A stretch of DNA of 64,000 bases from Firm-04 sp045600205 (GCA_045600205.1 JAZRXM010000006.1:1-64000), one strand, 5' to 3'; positions 35,750-44,370 are shown, counted from the first letter of the stretch. Notes: generated from the sequence alone by a model not told the origin. Program-made: numbers and translations.

Positions 35750-36274
35750 ATGAAAGAATTTCTCGTTGTTGTTGACTTGCAAAAAGATTTTGTGGATGGC
35801 GCACTCGGTACAAAGGAAGCCGTTGCAATCATCCCGAATGCCGCAGAAAAGATCCGCAATTTCAAAGGGGACATCTTCGTCACTTTTGATACGCACACCG
35901 AAAACTACATGGATACCGCCGAGGGTAAAAAACTGCCTGTCCCGCACTGCATCAAGGGTACAGACGGCTGGAAACTCGACAAAGACATTGCCGCTGCACT
36001 AAAAGGTACAGGCTACAAGAAAGTGGAGAAACCGACATTTGGTTCGGTCAAGCTGCCCAAACTGATTGCAAAAGCTGCAAACAGTGAGAATTTCAAAGTC
36101 ACGCTGATTGGACTTTGCACGGATATCTGCGTAGTAAGCAATGCCTTGCTGCTGAAAGCGAATTTTCCAGAAATGGAAATCGCCGTAGATGCAAGCTGCT
36201 GTGCAGGTGTAACACCTGAAACACACGATGCTGCTCTCGCAACCATGCGGTGCTGCCAGATCGACATTCTTTAA
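35750..36274 (+). CDS. Nicotinamidase-like cysteine hydrolase
   Basis: 174 aa; its ATG immediately follows the stop of the fusion gene, so co-translation is likely. Isochorismatase fold with the catalytic triad D9 (VVVDLQKDF), K94 (KKVEKPTFGS) and C127 (GLCTDICV). Metal ligands typical of nicotinamidase are visible: D47 and H49 in FDTHTENY and H66 in PHCIKGTDGW. PncA turns nicotinamide into nicotinate for NAD salvage. The fit to PncA is good, but other amidase substrates are possible. Confidence 0.85.
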   Translation: MKEFLVVVDLQKDFVDGALGTKEAVAIIPNAAEKIRNFKGDIFVTFDTHTENYMDTAEGKKLPVPHCIKGTDGWKLDKDIAAALKGTGYKKVEKPTFGSVKLPKLIAKAANSENFKVTLIGLCTDICVVSNALLLKANFPEMEIAVDASCCAGVTPETHDAALATMRCCQIDIL

Positions 36275-36360
36275 TACGGACAAATCCTTGCGTAAAATGA
36301 CAGGACAATTGCGCTCAAATCGTGTATGATATAGATACAGGAAAGGAGAGAAGCACGCAA

Positions 36361-37257
36361 ATGGAATGGATCACCGCACTGCGAAAGTCAATTGATTATA
36401 TGGAAGCACATTTGCTGGAAAACATCAGTGCGCAGGATGTGGCTGCAAATGTGTATCTGTCACCGCTGTATCTTCAGCGCGGATTTCAGATTCTCACAGG
36501 AATATCGATGTCTGAGTACATCCGAAATCGCAAACTATATCTGGCTGCAATGGAAATCGGCTCCACAGAACAGAAAATCATTGACATTGCACTGAAATAC
36601 GGCTATGATACACCTGAAAGCTTCACCAAAGCATTCACACGCTTTCATGAATGCACGCCCATGCAGTTGCGACGTGACCATAATCCAGCAAAAGTTTTTC
36701 TCCCCCTACAAATCAATATCACAATTACAGGAGGAACACAAATGAATTATACTGTTTCACCCATGCCAAGCTTCTGGCTGATTGGTTTCGAGCGAACATT
36801 CTCCTTTGAAACTGGCTATGCGGAGATTCCGAAATTCTGGGATCAGATCTGCGAAAAACATGCAATGATCGTAAAAATGAGCGGAAAAGCACAAACGCCT
36901 TTGGATCAGGCAATTATTGACAACTGCATCGGAGAATACGGTCTTTGTATTGATGACTGCAACGATGGAAAACATTTCCGATACATGATTGCTGGAAAGT
37001 ATACAGGCGGAAATGTACCGGAGGGAATGAAGGTTTTTGAAGTACCGCAATTTGAGTGGGCAAAATTCAAATGTGTCGGACCGTTGCCTACGGCATTGCA
37101 ATGCGTAAACACTCAAATTTTCAACGAATGGCTGCCGAATAATCCCGATTATCAAATCGCAGCAGGTATCAATATCGAGTGGTATAGCTACGAAAGCGAT
37201 AAATCCGCTGCTGACTATGAAAGCGGAATCTGGGTACCAGTCATCCCCAAAAAATAA
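36361..37257 (+). CDS. AraC-type regulator with GyrI-like effector domain
   Basis: 298 aa, ATG 36361 after GGAAAGGAGAG. Two AraC helix-turn-helix motifs (about 5-100: ISAQDVAANVYLSPLYLQRGF and IIDIALKYGYDTPESFTKAF), then a linker and an effector-binding domain (about 125-298) with the conserved end of GyrI/Rob-type domains. Such proteins bind cationic or hydrophobic drugs and switch on efflux or stress genes. It follows the nicotinamidase gene by 86 bp with a weak possible promoter, and it is followed by a bidirectional terminator. Confidence 0.88.
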   Translation: MEWITALRKSIDYMEAHLLENISAQDVAANVYLSPLYLQRGFQILTGISMSEYIRNRKLYLAAMEIGSTEQKIIDIALKYGYDTPESFTKAFTRFHECTPMQLRRDHNPAKVFLPLQINITITGGTQMNYTVSPMPSFWLIGFERTFSFETGYAEIPKFWDQICEKHAMIVKMSGKAQTPLDQAIIDNCIGEYGLCIDDCNDGKHFRYMIAGKYTGGNVPEGMKVFEVPQFEWAKFKCVGPLPTALQCVNTQIFNEWLPNNPDYQIAAGINIEWYSYESDKSAADYESGIWVPVIPKK

Positions 37258-37261
37258 ATAT

Positions 37262-37296
37262 AATCCCGTTCCGAGTACATCGGAGCGGGATTATTT
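37262..37296. terminator. Bidirectional terminator
   Basis: AATCCCGTTCCGA / TCGGAGCGGGATT stem (one mismatch) with a 5-nt loop between two convergent genes, A/T-rich on both sides. Confidence 0.8.
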
Positions 37297-37298
37297 GA

Positions 37299-38030
37299 TT
37301 ATACCGTGTAGCCTTTTGCTCGCAAGTTGTCGATCAATTCGCCAAGAATCTGCGCATTTGTTTCCGAAACGGAATGCAGCAGATAAATGGCACCGCCATG
37401 TGCAGCATCTGTCAGATTGGAAATTGCGACTTCAGGATCAGGCTGAGAATCGGTTTTCCAGTCAACATAGGCGTGGCTCCAGAATACGGTACGATAACCA
37501 AGCGAATGCACAATATCCAATGAATCCGCATCATATTCTCCGCATGGCGGACGAAAATATTGCATTTCGTAGTCATAGTTCTGCAAAACGTAGTCATGCA
37601 GGGAAAGTAGTTCATCTTCCAATTGGGCAGGTGTCAGCGTCGGAAGCGCGGCATGTTTCATACCATGGTTTCCAAGCATATGCCCCTCATCAATCATCCG
37701 CTGTACGAGTGTCGTTTCCTTTTGAGCGTAATCGCCTGTCAGAAAGAAAATCGCTGTGACACCTTTCTCTTTCAGGGTATCCAAGATCTGCGCAGTAAAA
37801 CCGTTTTCGTAGCCTTGGTCAAATGTGAGAACGATGCGTTTCTTGTCAGGAGTCATTGCATATGCTTCACAATCAGCATATTGTTCCTGAAACTGAACTG
37901 CTCCAATCGGGCAATTTTGCGCATCGCGCTCTTTTCCCTGCCCGTATCCCATAGCAGAAGCACGTAAGGGAAAACAGGCTACTACCAATGAAAGAGCAGC
38001 CATTGCACAGTATATTTTTCCCATCAACAT
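37299..38030 (-). CDS. Polysaccharide deacetylase (PdaA-like)
   Basis: 243 aa. N-terminal signal peptide (about 1-26). NodB homology domain: TFDQGYENG (catalytic Asp region), GNHGMKH (metal His residues; the usual Ser is Gly), FRPPCGEYD, and LLHSVSETNA at the end. PdaA-type enzymes remove acetyl groups from MurNAc during spore cortex maturation; the TFD-GYENG signature is that of PdaA. Acts outside the membrane. It is downstream of a membrane protein gene on the same strand. Confidence 0.88.
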   Translation of the reverse strand: MLMGKIYCAMAALSLVVACFPLRASAMGYGQGKERDAQNCPIGAVQFQEQYADCEAYAMTPDKKRIVLTFDQGYENGFTAQILDTLKEKGVTAIFFLTGDYAQKETTLVQRMIDEGHMLGNHGMKHAALPTLTPAQLEDELLSLHDYVLQNYDYEMQYFRPPCGEYDADSLDIVHSLGYRTVFWSHAYVDWKTDSQPDPEVAISNLTDAAHGGAIYLLHSVSETNAQILGELIDNLRAKGYTV

Positions 38031-38088
38031 TCACAACCTTTCGCGGAATCGACATTCCGCAGAAATAGGATGTGTCCAATCAAGGGAC

Positions 38089-38619
38089 TTATACCTTGCA
38101 GGAGTTGGCATCTTCTGCCGCAATTGCTGATTCATACCGATTTCCAAAGCTGCATATGACCACAAGCGGAGTACAAAGCTGCAGCAGCGCAGTCAAGCAT
38201 TTTGCCGAAAAAGACAATGCAGATACTGTTTCCGCATTTCCAAAAATCAATTGAAAAATCTGTAAATACATGGCTTCCAAAAGAGGAAACACATTCCGCA
38301 CAGCAATGCTATCCGAGCAAATCAGCAGCCATACATACAATAAATAATGCGGAATAGCTGACAATATACCTAAAACCACGATGAAGCTGAATGAAACACG
38401 CATTTTATCCTTACGATAATATATAACACAAGAATCTGCTGCACTATGTGCTGCATTCCGCATCAGAAGAATATGTGCCGTCAATCCCAGAATCAGTCCG
38501 AGATATTTTGCCACTGTACCGCCGATAATTGCAAAGGAAAAAGCAAGAATCAGGCACAAAAACTCCGAGACAGCAAGCCATCCGATCAGTTTTCCAAGAT
38601 GTTTCTGAAAATTCGGCAT
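38089..38619 (-). CDS. Membrane protein of unknown function
   Basis: 176 aa, ribosome site GGAGG before ATG 38619. Four hydrophobic segments (about 10-33, 38-52, 74-98, 133-155), basic loops and no recognised motif. It may share a transcript with the downstream deacetylase gene. Confidence 0.7.
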   Translation of the reverse strand: MPNFQKHLGKLIGWLAVSEFLCLILAFSFAIIGGTVAKYLGLILGLTAHILLMRNAAHSAADSCVIYYRKDKMRVSFSFIVVLGILSAIPHYLLYVWLLICSDSIAVRNVFPLLEAMYLQIFQLIFGNAETVSALSFSAKCLTALLQLCTPLVVICSFGNRYESAIAAEDANSCKV

Positions 38620-38704
38620 GATTTCCTCCGTTTATTCTGCTTGAAATGTGAAATACTTGCACCAGACGCACTCGCGTCAAAATGTATGAAAAGGAATTGA
38701 TGAA

Positions 38705-39139
38705 ATGCTCGATGAGAAAACGAAAAAAGTCCTGGATGTGTACTATCGGAATGCGACAATGGGCGCACAGGCAATCGAGGCTGTACTAAAGCACAGCAAG
38801 CATCCTGAATTCCGTGCCTTACTGGAAAAGCAGCTTGCCGCCTATCGGGAGCAGCAGGTACAAACGCTGGAGAAATTCTCAATAAACGGCGAAAAGCCGA
38901 CCGATAACCCGACATGGCTGAAAATGTACAGCGACCTTGGCATCAAGTTCCAGACACTGGTGGATGAAAGTGACGAAAACCTTGCAAAACTGATGGTTGA
39001 GGGAACAAATATGGGAATCATTACGCTGCTGCAAACCATGCACGCAAATCCTGAGCTTTCACATGACATGGAAGAAACAGGTCATAACATCCTCAAACGT
39101 GAAAATGCGTATCTTGAAAGCCTCAAACAATATCTGTAA
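38705..39139 (+). CDS. Ferritin-like helical bundle protein
   Basis: 144 aa, predicted all-alpha, soluble. Regularly spaced Tyr/Glu/His residues (VYYRNATMGAQAIEAVLKHS, EKQLAAYREQQ, MEETGHNILKRE) suggest a four-helix ferritin-like bundle of the DUF2383/DUF892 kind, but the metal ligands are not clearly complete. Function unknown. AAAGGAATTG precedes ATG 38705. A 30-codon frame with a perfect ribosome site follows. Confidence 0.6.
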   Translation: MLDEKTKKVLDVYYRNATMGAQAIEAVLKHSKHPEFRALLEKQLAAYREQQVQTLEKFSINGEKPTDNPTWLKMYSDLGIKFQTLVDESDENLAKLMVEGTNMGIITLLQTMHANPELSHDMEETGHNILKRENAYLESLKQYL

Positions 39140-39157
39140 CAGCATGGAGGAACGGAT

Positions 39158-39250
39158 ATGGAAGAAATAAAAACCGATACGCCGACCGATCAGACATCAT
39201 CGGAAGAAGAAATACTCTGCATCTGGATGCCGAGAAAACGGATACAGTAG
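39158..39250 (+). CDS. Small protein, 30 aa, unknown
   Basis: ATG 39158 has GGAGG 7 nt upstream and lies 18 bp after the preceding stop. The peptide is acidic and polar at first (EEIKTDTPTDQTSSEEE) and ends in a hydrophobic/basic stretch (ILCIWMPRKRIQ). No family recognised. Support rests on the ribosome site and the operon position. Confidence 0.45.
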   Translation: MEEIKTDTPTDQTSSEEEILCIWMPRKRIQ

Positions 39251-39254
39251 GCCT

Positions 39255-39288
39255 CAAAAACGGCGCAGGCAACCCTGTCTGCGCCGTA
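39255..39288 (-). terminator. Intrinsic terminator of rhaB
   Basis: ACGGCGCAG / CTGCGCCGT stem, followed on the minus strand by TTTTTGAG. It also separates the convergent small gene. Confidence 0.8.
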
Positions 39289-39293
39289 ATGAA

Positions 39294-40760
39294 TTATTTA
39301 CCGATCAATGCAAGATAGCGTTCATACGCCTTCGACCAGTCAGCATCCGGCTGATAAACCGTCAATGTGAAAGAACGGGCAATCAGGTTTCTTGCCTCAG
39401 ATAGATTATCAATTTCTCCGTCCGCAAGCATCTGCACGATGAGATTACCGCAAATAGTCGCTTCAGCAGGACCTGCCACAACAGGAATTCCACAGGCATT
39501 GGCAGTCATTTGGCAAAGCACCTTATCTTTTACTCCACCGTCAAACATATGAATGCTCAGGTATTCCTTACCCGTACAGGTCTTGATATCAGAAAGCGCA
39601 CGCATAAACCTTAACGCAAGACTTTCATAGATACAGCGCATCAACGCACCAATTGAACGTGGAATAGGCTGACTGGTTTCAGCACAATATTCACGAATCA
39701 TCTCAGGCATATTGCCCGCAGAAGCAAACCGAGGGTCATCCACATCAATCAGGCTGATAAATGGATCTGCATTGACCGCAAAAGATTCGAGTTGCGCATA
39801 GCTGTAAGTTTCGCCATGCGCAGCAAGCCAGCGTTTGGTTTCCTGAATCAGCCACATACCCGAAATATTCTGTAAAAAGCTGATTCTCCCATCATAGCCG
39901 ATTGCATGAGTCATGCCAAGGCTCCGTGCCTGTTCATTTATAATCGGACGTTCCAGTTCGGTTCCGAATAATGCCCATGTACCGCAGGAAAGGAAAATGA
40001 AATCCTTTTTCGGTGTGGGAACCGCCGCCATTGCACATTGTACATCATGCTCACAAACAGCAACCACCTTTGCGGACGGAATTCCAAGTTCCTCGCACAA
40101 TTCGGGAAGCAGTTCGCCCAATACCGCTCCCGCAGAAACCAACGGCGGCAAAGCATCTGCAACAGGAATGCCGAGTGCCGCAAGCTGCTCCGGGCACCAG
40201 AAACCAGTGTGAATATCCAGAAATTGTGATGTAGACGCGATAGAACGCTCTGACTTACAAACACCTGTCAGCATATAGTTAAACAAATCAGGCATCATCA
40301 GGAACTTATCCACATTCTCAAATAAATGCGGAGTATTGCGCCAGTCAGCAAACAATTGATAGATTGTGTTCATGTCCATAGCCTGCACACCTGTTGCAAC
40401 ATAAGACTGTTTCGCAGGCAAAAAATCCTCTGCAATCTGAACGAGCCCGTTGGTGCGGGCATCACGATGCTGATAAGGATTGCGCAACAAACCACCGCTC
40501 TGATCAAGCAATGCATAGTCCATGCCCCAAGCATTCAGTGCGATGGAAGAAAATCCACCTAATTCCTGTGCTTTCACCATTGCATTCTTGATTCCAAGGA
40601 ACAAACGCAGAACATCCCAATAACGATGCCCGACAACTGTAGCCGGTGTATTGGAAAACTGATGAATTTCGCGCAGCCGTAGCGTACCATTTTCAATACT
40701 GCCTAGTACAGCACGTCCGCCCGACGGTCCAAGGTCGATTGCAAGATATTGTTTTGACAT
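39294..40760 (-). CDS. rhaB: Rhamnulokinase
   Basis: 488 aa, FGGY carbohydrate kinase fold. IDLGPSGGRAVLG at the N-terminus (ATP loop 1; the family norm is DLGASSGR), NAWGMDYALLD, CEHDVQCAMAAVP around the catalytic Asp, SCGTWALFG, and HMFDGGVKDKVLCQMTAN. It phosphorylates L-rhamnulose. No rhamnose isomerase or aldolase is adjacent, so the pathway genes must be elsewhere. Own promoter and terminator. Confidence 0.93.
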   Translation of the reverse strand: MSKQYLAIDLGPSGGRAVLGSIENGTLRLREIHQFSNTPATVVGHRYWDVLRLFLGIKNAMVKAQELGGFSSIALNAWGMDYALLDQSGGLLRNPYQHRDARTNGLVQIAEDFLPAKQSYVATGVQAMDMNTIYQLFADWRNTPHLFENVDKFLMMPDLFNYMLTGVCKSERSIASTSQFLDIHTGFWCPEQLAALGIPVADALPPLVSAGAVLGELLPELCEELGIPSAKVVAVCEHDVQCAMAAVPTPKKDFIFLSCGTWALFGTELERPIINEQARSLGMTHAIGYDGRISFLQNISGMWLIQETKRWLAAHGETYSYAQLESFAVNADPFISLIDVDDPRFASAGNMPEMIREYCAETSQPIPRSIGALMRCIYESLALRFMRALSDIKTCTGKEYLSIHMFDGGVKDKVLCQMTANACGIPVVAGPAEATICGNLIVQMLADGEIDNLSEARNLIARSFTLTVYQPDADWSKAYERYLALIGK

Positions 40761-40821
40761 AAGCTGCTCCTTTCTTTTTTACAGGGAAAATTTGTAGGGT
40801 AAAACATTGTTCAATAAAATT

Positions 40822-40850
40822 ATTATACACGATTTTCAAAGAAATGTCCA
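40822..40850 (-). promoter_or_regulatory. Promoter of rhaB
   Basis: Minus strand TGGACA (40850-40845), 17-bp spacer, TATAAT (40827-40822). Confidence 0.85.
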
Positions 40851-40908
40851 GTAGTTTTTAGGAAAATTTCCAAAAGGACAATTTTTGCAAAGCAAAGTGA
40901 TTCGTGAC

Positions 40909-40937
40909 TTGACGAAACCTCTTTTTTGCGTTATAAT
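40909..40937 (+). promoter_or_regulatory. Promoter of the ribulose-phosphate epimerase gene
   Basis: TTGACG (40909-40914), 17-bp spacer, TATAAT (40932-40937). Confidence 0.88.
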
Positions 40938-40982
40938 AAAAGTTGATTTGAATTCTGTTCGGCGCTTGAAAGGACGATATTT

Positions 40983-41639
40983 ATGACAATGACGAAAATT
41001 TCCGCTTCCATTCTGAATGCCGACCTTGCACATCTTTCGGATGTAGCTGCAACTACCAAAGCGGCAGGAGCAGACTTCATTCACTATGATGTGATGGACG
41101 GCATTTTTGTTGATAATCTTTCCTTCGGACTGCCTGTTCTGCAATGTCTGAAAAAATACGCAGAACTACCGATTGACGCCCACCTGATGATTCAGGAACC
41201 GCATCGGTTTGTCAGCAGATTTGCAGAGGCAGGAGCAGAAATGCTTTCCTTTCATATCGAAAGTTCTTCCGACACTGCCGATACGATTCGTCTGATTCAC
41301 GAAAACGGTATGAAAGCGGGCATCGCCATATCACCCGACACGCCTGTATCAGACGTATTTCCGTATCTTTCAATGCTTCAAGATGATGATTTTGTGCTGC
41401 TGATGACCGTTCATCCTGGTTACGGCAAGCAGAAATTCCTGGATTATGTACTGGACAAGATTAAGGTTCTCCGCGCAGAAATGAATGCGAAACAACTTAA
41501 CCTGCACATTCAGGTAGACGGCGGCATTCAGGCGGAAACAGCAAAGCTTTGCCGTGAAGCTGGTGCCGATAATCTTGTATCGGGTTCTTATCTGTTCTGT
41601 TCGGAAAGCCCCGCAGAGGCAGTACGCAGCCTCCGCTGA
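40983..41639 (+). CDS. rpe: Ribulose-phosphate 3-epimerase family protein
   Basis: 218 aa, AAAGGACG before ATG 40983 (a second ATG at 40989 is possible). TIM-barrel motifs ISASILNADLAHL, HYDVMDGIFVDNLSFG (metal His/Asp), DAHLMIQEP, MTVHPGYGKQKF and QVDGGIQ fit Rpe or allulose-6-phosphate epimerase. The usual N in the FVPN motif is replaced (FVDN). It interconverts ketopentose phosphates. Its 3' end faces the MecA-like gene at 6 bp. Confidence 0.92.
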   Translation: MTMTKISASILNADLAHLSDVAATTKAAGADFIHYDVMDGIFVDNLSFGLPVLQCLKKYAELPIDAHLMIQEPHRFVSRFAEAGAEMLSFHIESSSDTADTIRLIHENGMKAGIAISPDTPVSDVFPYLSMLQDDDFVLLMTVHPGYGKQKFLDYVLDKIKVLRAEMNAKQLNLHIQVDGGIQAETAKLCREAGADNLVSGSYLFCSESPAEAVRSLR

Positions 41640-41645
41640 TTCTGT

Positions 41646-42212
41646 TCAGGCCTGTGCTGCCGCAATACGGCGCACCGCATTTTTTGCAATCAGGCAAACG
41701 CCGTACTCTGCAAGTCTTGCACGCAGCAGGGGAGTCGTGTCAACAGCGTTTCCATACTCCAATAGCAGATGCAATGCCGCATTGTCCTGTTTGCCACGGA
41801 ACTGCATCAGCAGCAAATAGTCGCTTCCGATCTGATACAGGGTACTTCCCGAAAGCTTGATTTTCTTCCGCAAGATTTGTTTACAGTACTCGATCAGATC
41901 TGTATAAGAACCAAACATCCCTGTGAGGGATGCTGTTTTACATTGATCGAATGATGCATTCTGCTTCTCTGCAACGGCAGAGAAGTAGACGATCATGCCG
42001 CCGTCATCGGCATTGAGCAATTCCACGGATACCTGACCTTTTGAAAACGGGATCTCGCAAAACAACTCTGCCTTAGCAAGCAGAAAAGACATCAGCCGCA
42101 GCATTTGCGTAGAATTCGGATCAAAGTTCTGCGCATCCTGTAAAAAAACGGATACTTCCGTTTCAGATAACTGTATTTTCACAGTACTGGCAGAGAGTTG
42201 TTCCAGCGTCAT
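41646..42212 (-). CDS. MecA-like ClpC adaptor protein
   Basis: 188 aa; ATG 42212 has AAAGGA at 9 nt, better than GTG 42218. The N-terminal half (LEQLSASTVKIQLSETEVS) and the C-terminal pattern (LYQIGSDYLLLMQFRG ... LLEYG) follow the MecA/YpbH layout: an N-terminal substrate-binding part and a C-terminal ClpC-binding domain. MecA targets proteins for ClpCP degradation. Divergence is high, so the target and even the Clp link are inferred. Divergent from the Rnf-like trio by only 44 bp. Confidence 0.65.
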   Translation of the reverse strand: MTLEQLSASTVKIQLSETEVSVFLQDAQNFDPNSTQMLRLMSFLLAKAELFCEIPFSKGQVSVELLNADDGGMIVYFSAVAEKQNASFDQCKTASLTGMFGSYTDLIEYCKQILRKKIKLSGSTLYQIGSDYLLLMQFRGKQDNAALHLLLEYGNAVDTTPLLRARLAEYGVCLIAKNAVRRIAAAQA

Positions 42213-42256
42213 CGGCACCGTTCCTTTCCAATGATTATATCGAGGTGATGATCCCT

Positions 42257-43189
42257 ATGAAAGCCAAATCGCAGACCGCCATTGTGTTAGACCGAATCCT
42301 AACGCTTTCTGCACTGGCAGCAGCTTCATCGGCGTACTATGGTTTGCGGATTTTGCTGCTTTGCGCGGCTGCGATGATCACCGCAATGCTGACAGAGTTC
42401 ATCTGCCTGTATGTACGAAAGATTCCGTTTCAATTTCAGCATCTGGAGGCTGCTGCAGTCGGTTTGCTACTGACCATGTTGTTGCCGCCGACCATTTCCT
42501 ATTCTGTTCTTATCATTGCCTGTATTTTTGCAATTATCATCGGCAGGCAAATTTTTGGCGGCAGTGAGAATCCTGTTTTCCCTGCGGCTGCCGTCGGATA
42601 TGTGTTCGTGCAATTCACATGGAAAGCTGACGCACTGCAAATGCCAACAGAACCATTGTTGCTTCCCTTGCGCAATATCATAGAAACGCCCTTGACAGAC
42701 AGTGCATCTGCCCTTTGGAACACAGGCAGCAAGATTTCAGGTGACTGGCTCGACTGGATGCTTTGCGTACCGCGGCTGCCAATCGGAAGTGCATCTTTGC
42801 TGATATTGGCAACAGTGATGCTCGTCATGTTCATTCGAAGAAGCGCATCGGCATCCGTCACACTCGGTATGCTGTTCACAATGCTGATATTCGGCATTGT
42901 ATCTTCTGTACCGGCTCAATTTCTTGGAGCAGGAGCATTTACAATGCTAACAAATTCCGCGCTGCTTTCTGCAGTATTCCTGTTTGGTGACCCTCGTCTG
43001 GCACCCAAAGGCATTCTGGGCGTATGTTTTGGTGTAATTTCAGGTTTTCTTTGCTTTTTTCTGACACGCGTCATGCACATCGAAAATGCGCCGGTTTTGC
43101 TTTCTGTCATCATGCAGCCTGTTGCCTATGCCATTTGTGACATCAAGCCCGTGCTGTCTGAACAGCAGAAGAAAGAGGCGATATCATGA
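42257..43189 (+). CDS. RnfD-like membrane protein (divergent paralogue)
   Basis: 310 aa; ATG 42257 lies 8 nt after AGGTGA. About nine helices. GRQIFGGSENPVFPAAAVG matches the QLFGGLGQNFANPAATA segment of the true RnfD in this window. The flavinylation motif is eroded: DALQMPT (T131) in place of DAVISAT, keeping Asp and Thr but losing the Ser-Ala before the Thr. The IGETC segment reads IGSASLL. Covalent FMN is therefore doubtful. It begins a three-gene set with E-like and A-like genes, overlapping by 4 bp. Confidence 0.82.
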   Translation: MKAKSQTAIVLDRILTLSALAAASSAYYGLRILLLCAAAMITAMLTEFICLYVRKIPFQFQHLEAAAVGLLLTMLLPPTISYSVLIIACIFAIIIGRQIFGGSENPVFPAAAVGYVFVQFTWKADALQMPTEPLLLPLRNIIETPLTDSASALWNTGSKISGDWLDWMLCVPRLPIGSASLLILATVMLVMFIRRSASASVTLGMLFTMLIFGIVSSVPAQFLGAGAFTMLTNSALLSAVFLFGDPRLAPKGILGVCFGVISGFLCFFLTRVMHIENAPVLLSVIMQPVAYAICDIKPVLSEQQKKEAIS

Positions 43190-43803
43190 ACAAAGGAAAG
43201 CTGCGTAATCTAACGGATGGTTTACTGCACCGCAACCCGATTCTTGTCAGCGGTATGATTGCAGCACCGGTCATTGCGTGTACGGACACACTGCAAAAAT
43301 CGTTTTTGCTTTGCTATGCATTTGATGCAATCACATTCCTGACTGTGTTGCTCTCCAAGGCAATTCCGCAACGTATGCCTTTTGCCATGCGTATTCTATC
43401 ATATTCCTTAATAGCCGCTTTGGTGTATATCCCGACGGTGTTAGCCGCAGGATATCTGTTCCCGTTCGTATCCATCGGAATTTACTTTCCACTGTTGACT
43501 GTCAGTCTGATGCTCAGTTCCGAAACAGAGCATCGTTACGAAAGAGCGCATATTCTTTCACTGACAGGCACCGTGTTTTTTGATCTGCTCGGATTTGACC
43601 TTGTTGTTCTTCTGATGGGAAGCCTGCGTGAACTGCTTGGAAACGGCACGCTCCATGGAAAAGAGCTCCTTACAGTTTCTGCACTGCCATCTGCCGCAAA
43701 ACCGGCAATGGGCATGATTTTGCTTGGCTGTCTGGCAGCAATGCTCCGCGCTGTATATCCAAACGAGAGAAAGGAGCAGGAATCCAATGCAGCTCGTCAC
43801 TGA
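43186..43803 (+). CDS. RnfE-like membrane protein lacking cluster cysteines
   Basis: 205 aa; ATG overlaps the previous stop (ATGA). It aligns end to end with RnfE at 13595-14272: HRNPILVSGMIAAPVIA against RENPNLIGLLGMCPTLA, and LLTVSLMLSSE against LITVNCIILGR. Both 2Fe-2S cysteines are replaced (by Ala and Leu). LRELLGNGTLHG is kept. It should fold like an Rnf/Nqr membrane subunit but cannot hold the cluster in the known way. Confidence 0.82.
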   Translation: MNKGKLRNLTDGLLHRNPILVSGMIAAPVIACTDTLQKSFLLCYAFDAITFLTVLLSKAIPQRMPFAMRILSYSLIAALVYIPTVLAAGYLFPFVSIGIYFPLLTVSLMLSSETEHRYERAHILSLTGTVFFDLLGFDLVVLLMGSLRELLGNGTLHGKELLTVSALPSAAKPAMGMILLGCLAAMLRAVYPNERKEQESNAARH

Positions 43804-44350
43804 ATTACTCATCTGCATGACCATCAATCTGGTATTTCAATATGGTCTTGGGCTTTCCATGCTCGGAAGAATGGTACGCGGCAATCAGAATCCGTTTTTA
43901 CTTGGTGGCATGGTCACCGTATTCTGTACCTATGGAGCAGTTGCATCATACTTGTTGAAACCGATGCTCGATTCACCGAACAGCGATCTGATTCGACCGT
44001 TCATCTATATCTTGGCAGCAGCGTTGCTCTATGTTATACTGTTGTTGCTGTTTGCCCTGTTTCCAGAGAAAGTCCGAAAAACACTTGCCTCTTATCTTCA
44101 TCAAACAGCCTTTTCCTGCATTGTACTGGGCTGTTGCCTGCTGACCGATCAAACGGCTGGCACCCTGCAAAATGCTTTTATTTACGGGCTGCGCTGCGGC
44201 ATCGGATTTTTCCTTGCAGTTTCTATTCTGACACTGGCAAAATCCCGCCTCACCTCTGAAAAAATGCCGCAGGCAACCCGCGGGTGGTCCGCTGTGTTAG
44301 TATATGCGGGTATCATATCCATGGCACTCAGCTGTATGAGTGCAAACTAA
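43787..44350 (+). CDS. RnfA-like membrane protein lacking most cluster cysteines
   Basis: 187 aa; ATG 43787 with AAAGGAG upstream, overlapping the previous gene by 17 bp. It aligns with RnfA at 13005-13598: QYGLGLSMLGR replaces SKFMGCCPFLG (no Cys), while TAFSCIVLGCC keeps a Cys where RnfA has TTNCAVLG. Six helices. With the D- and E-like subunits it would form a membrane module without B, C or G partners. Confidence 0.82.
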   Translation: MQLVTELLICMTINLVFQYGLGLSMLGRMVRGNQNPFLLGGMVTVFCTYGAVASYLLKPMLDSPNSDLIRPFIYILAAALLYVILLLLFALFPEKVRKTLASYLHQTAFSCIVLGCCLLTDQTAGTLQNAFIYGLRCGIGFFLAVSILTLAKSRLTSEKMPQATRGWSAVLVYAGIISMALSCMSAN

Positions 44351-44370
44351 GAACAGAAAGAAGGAGCAAT

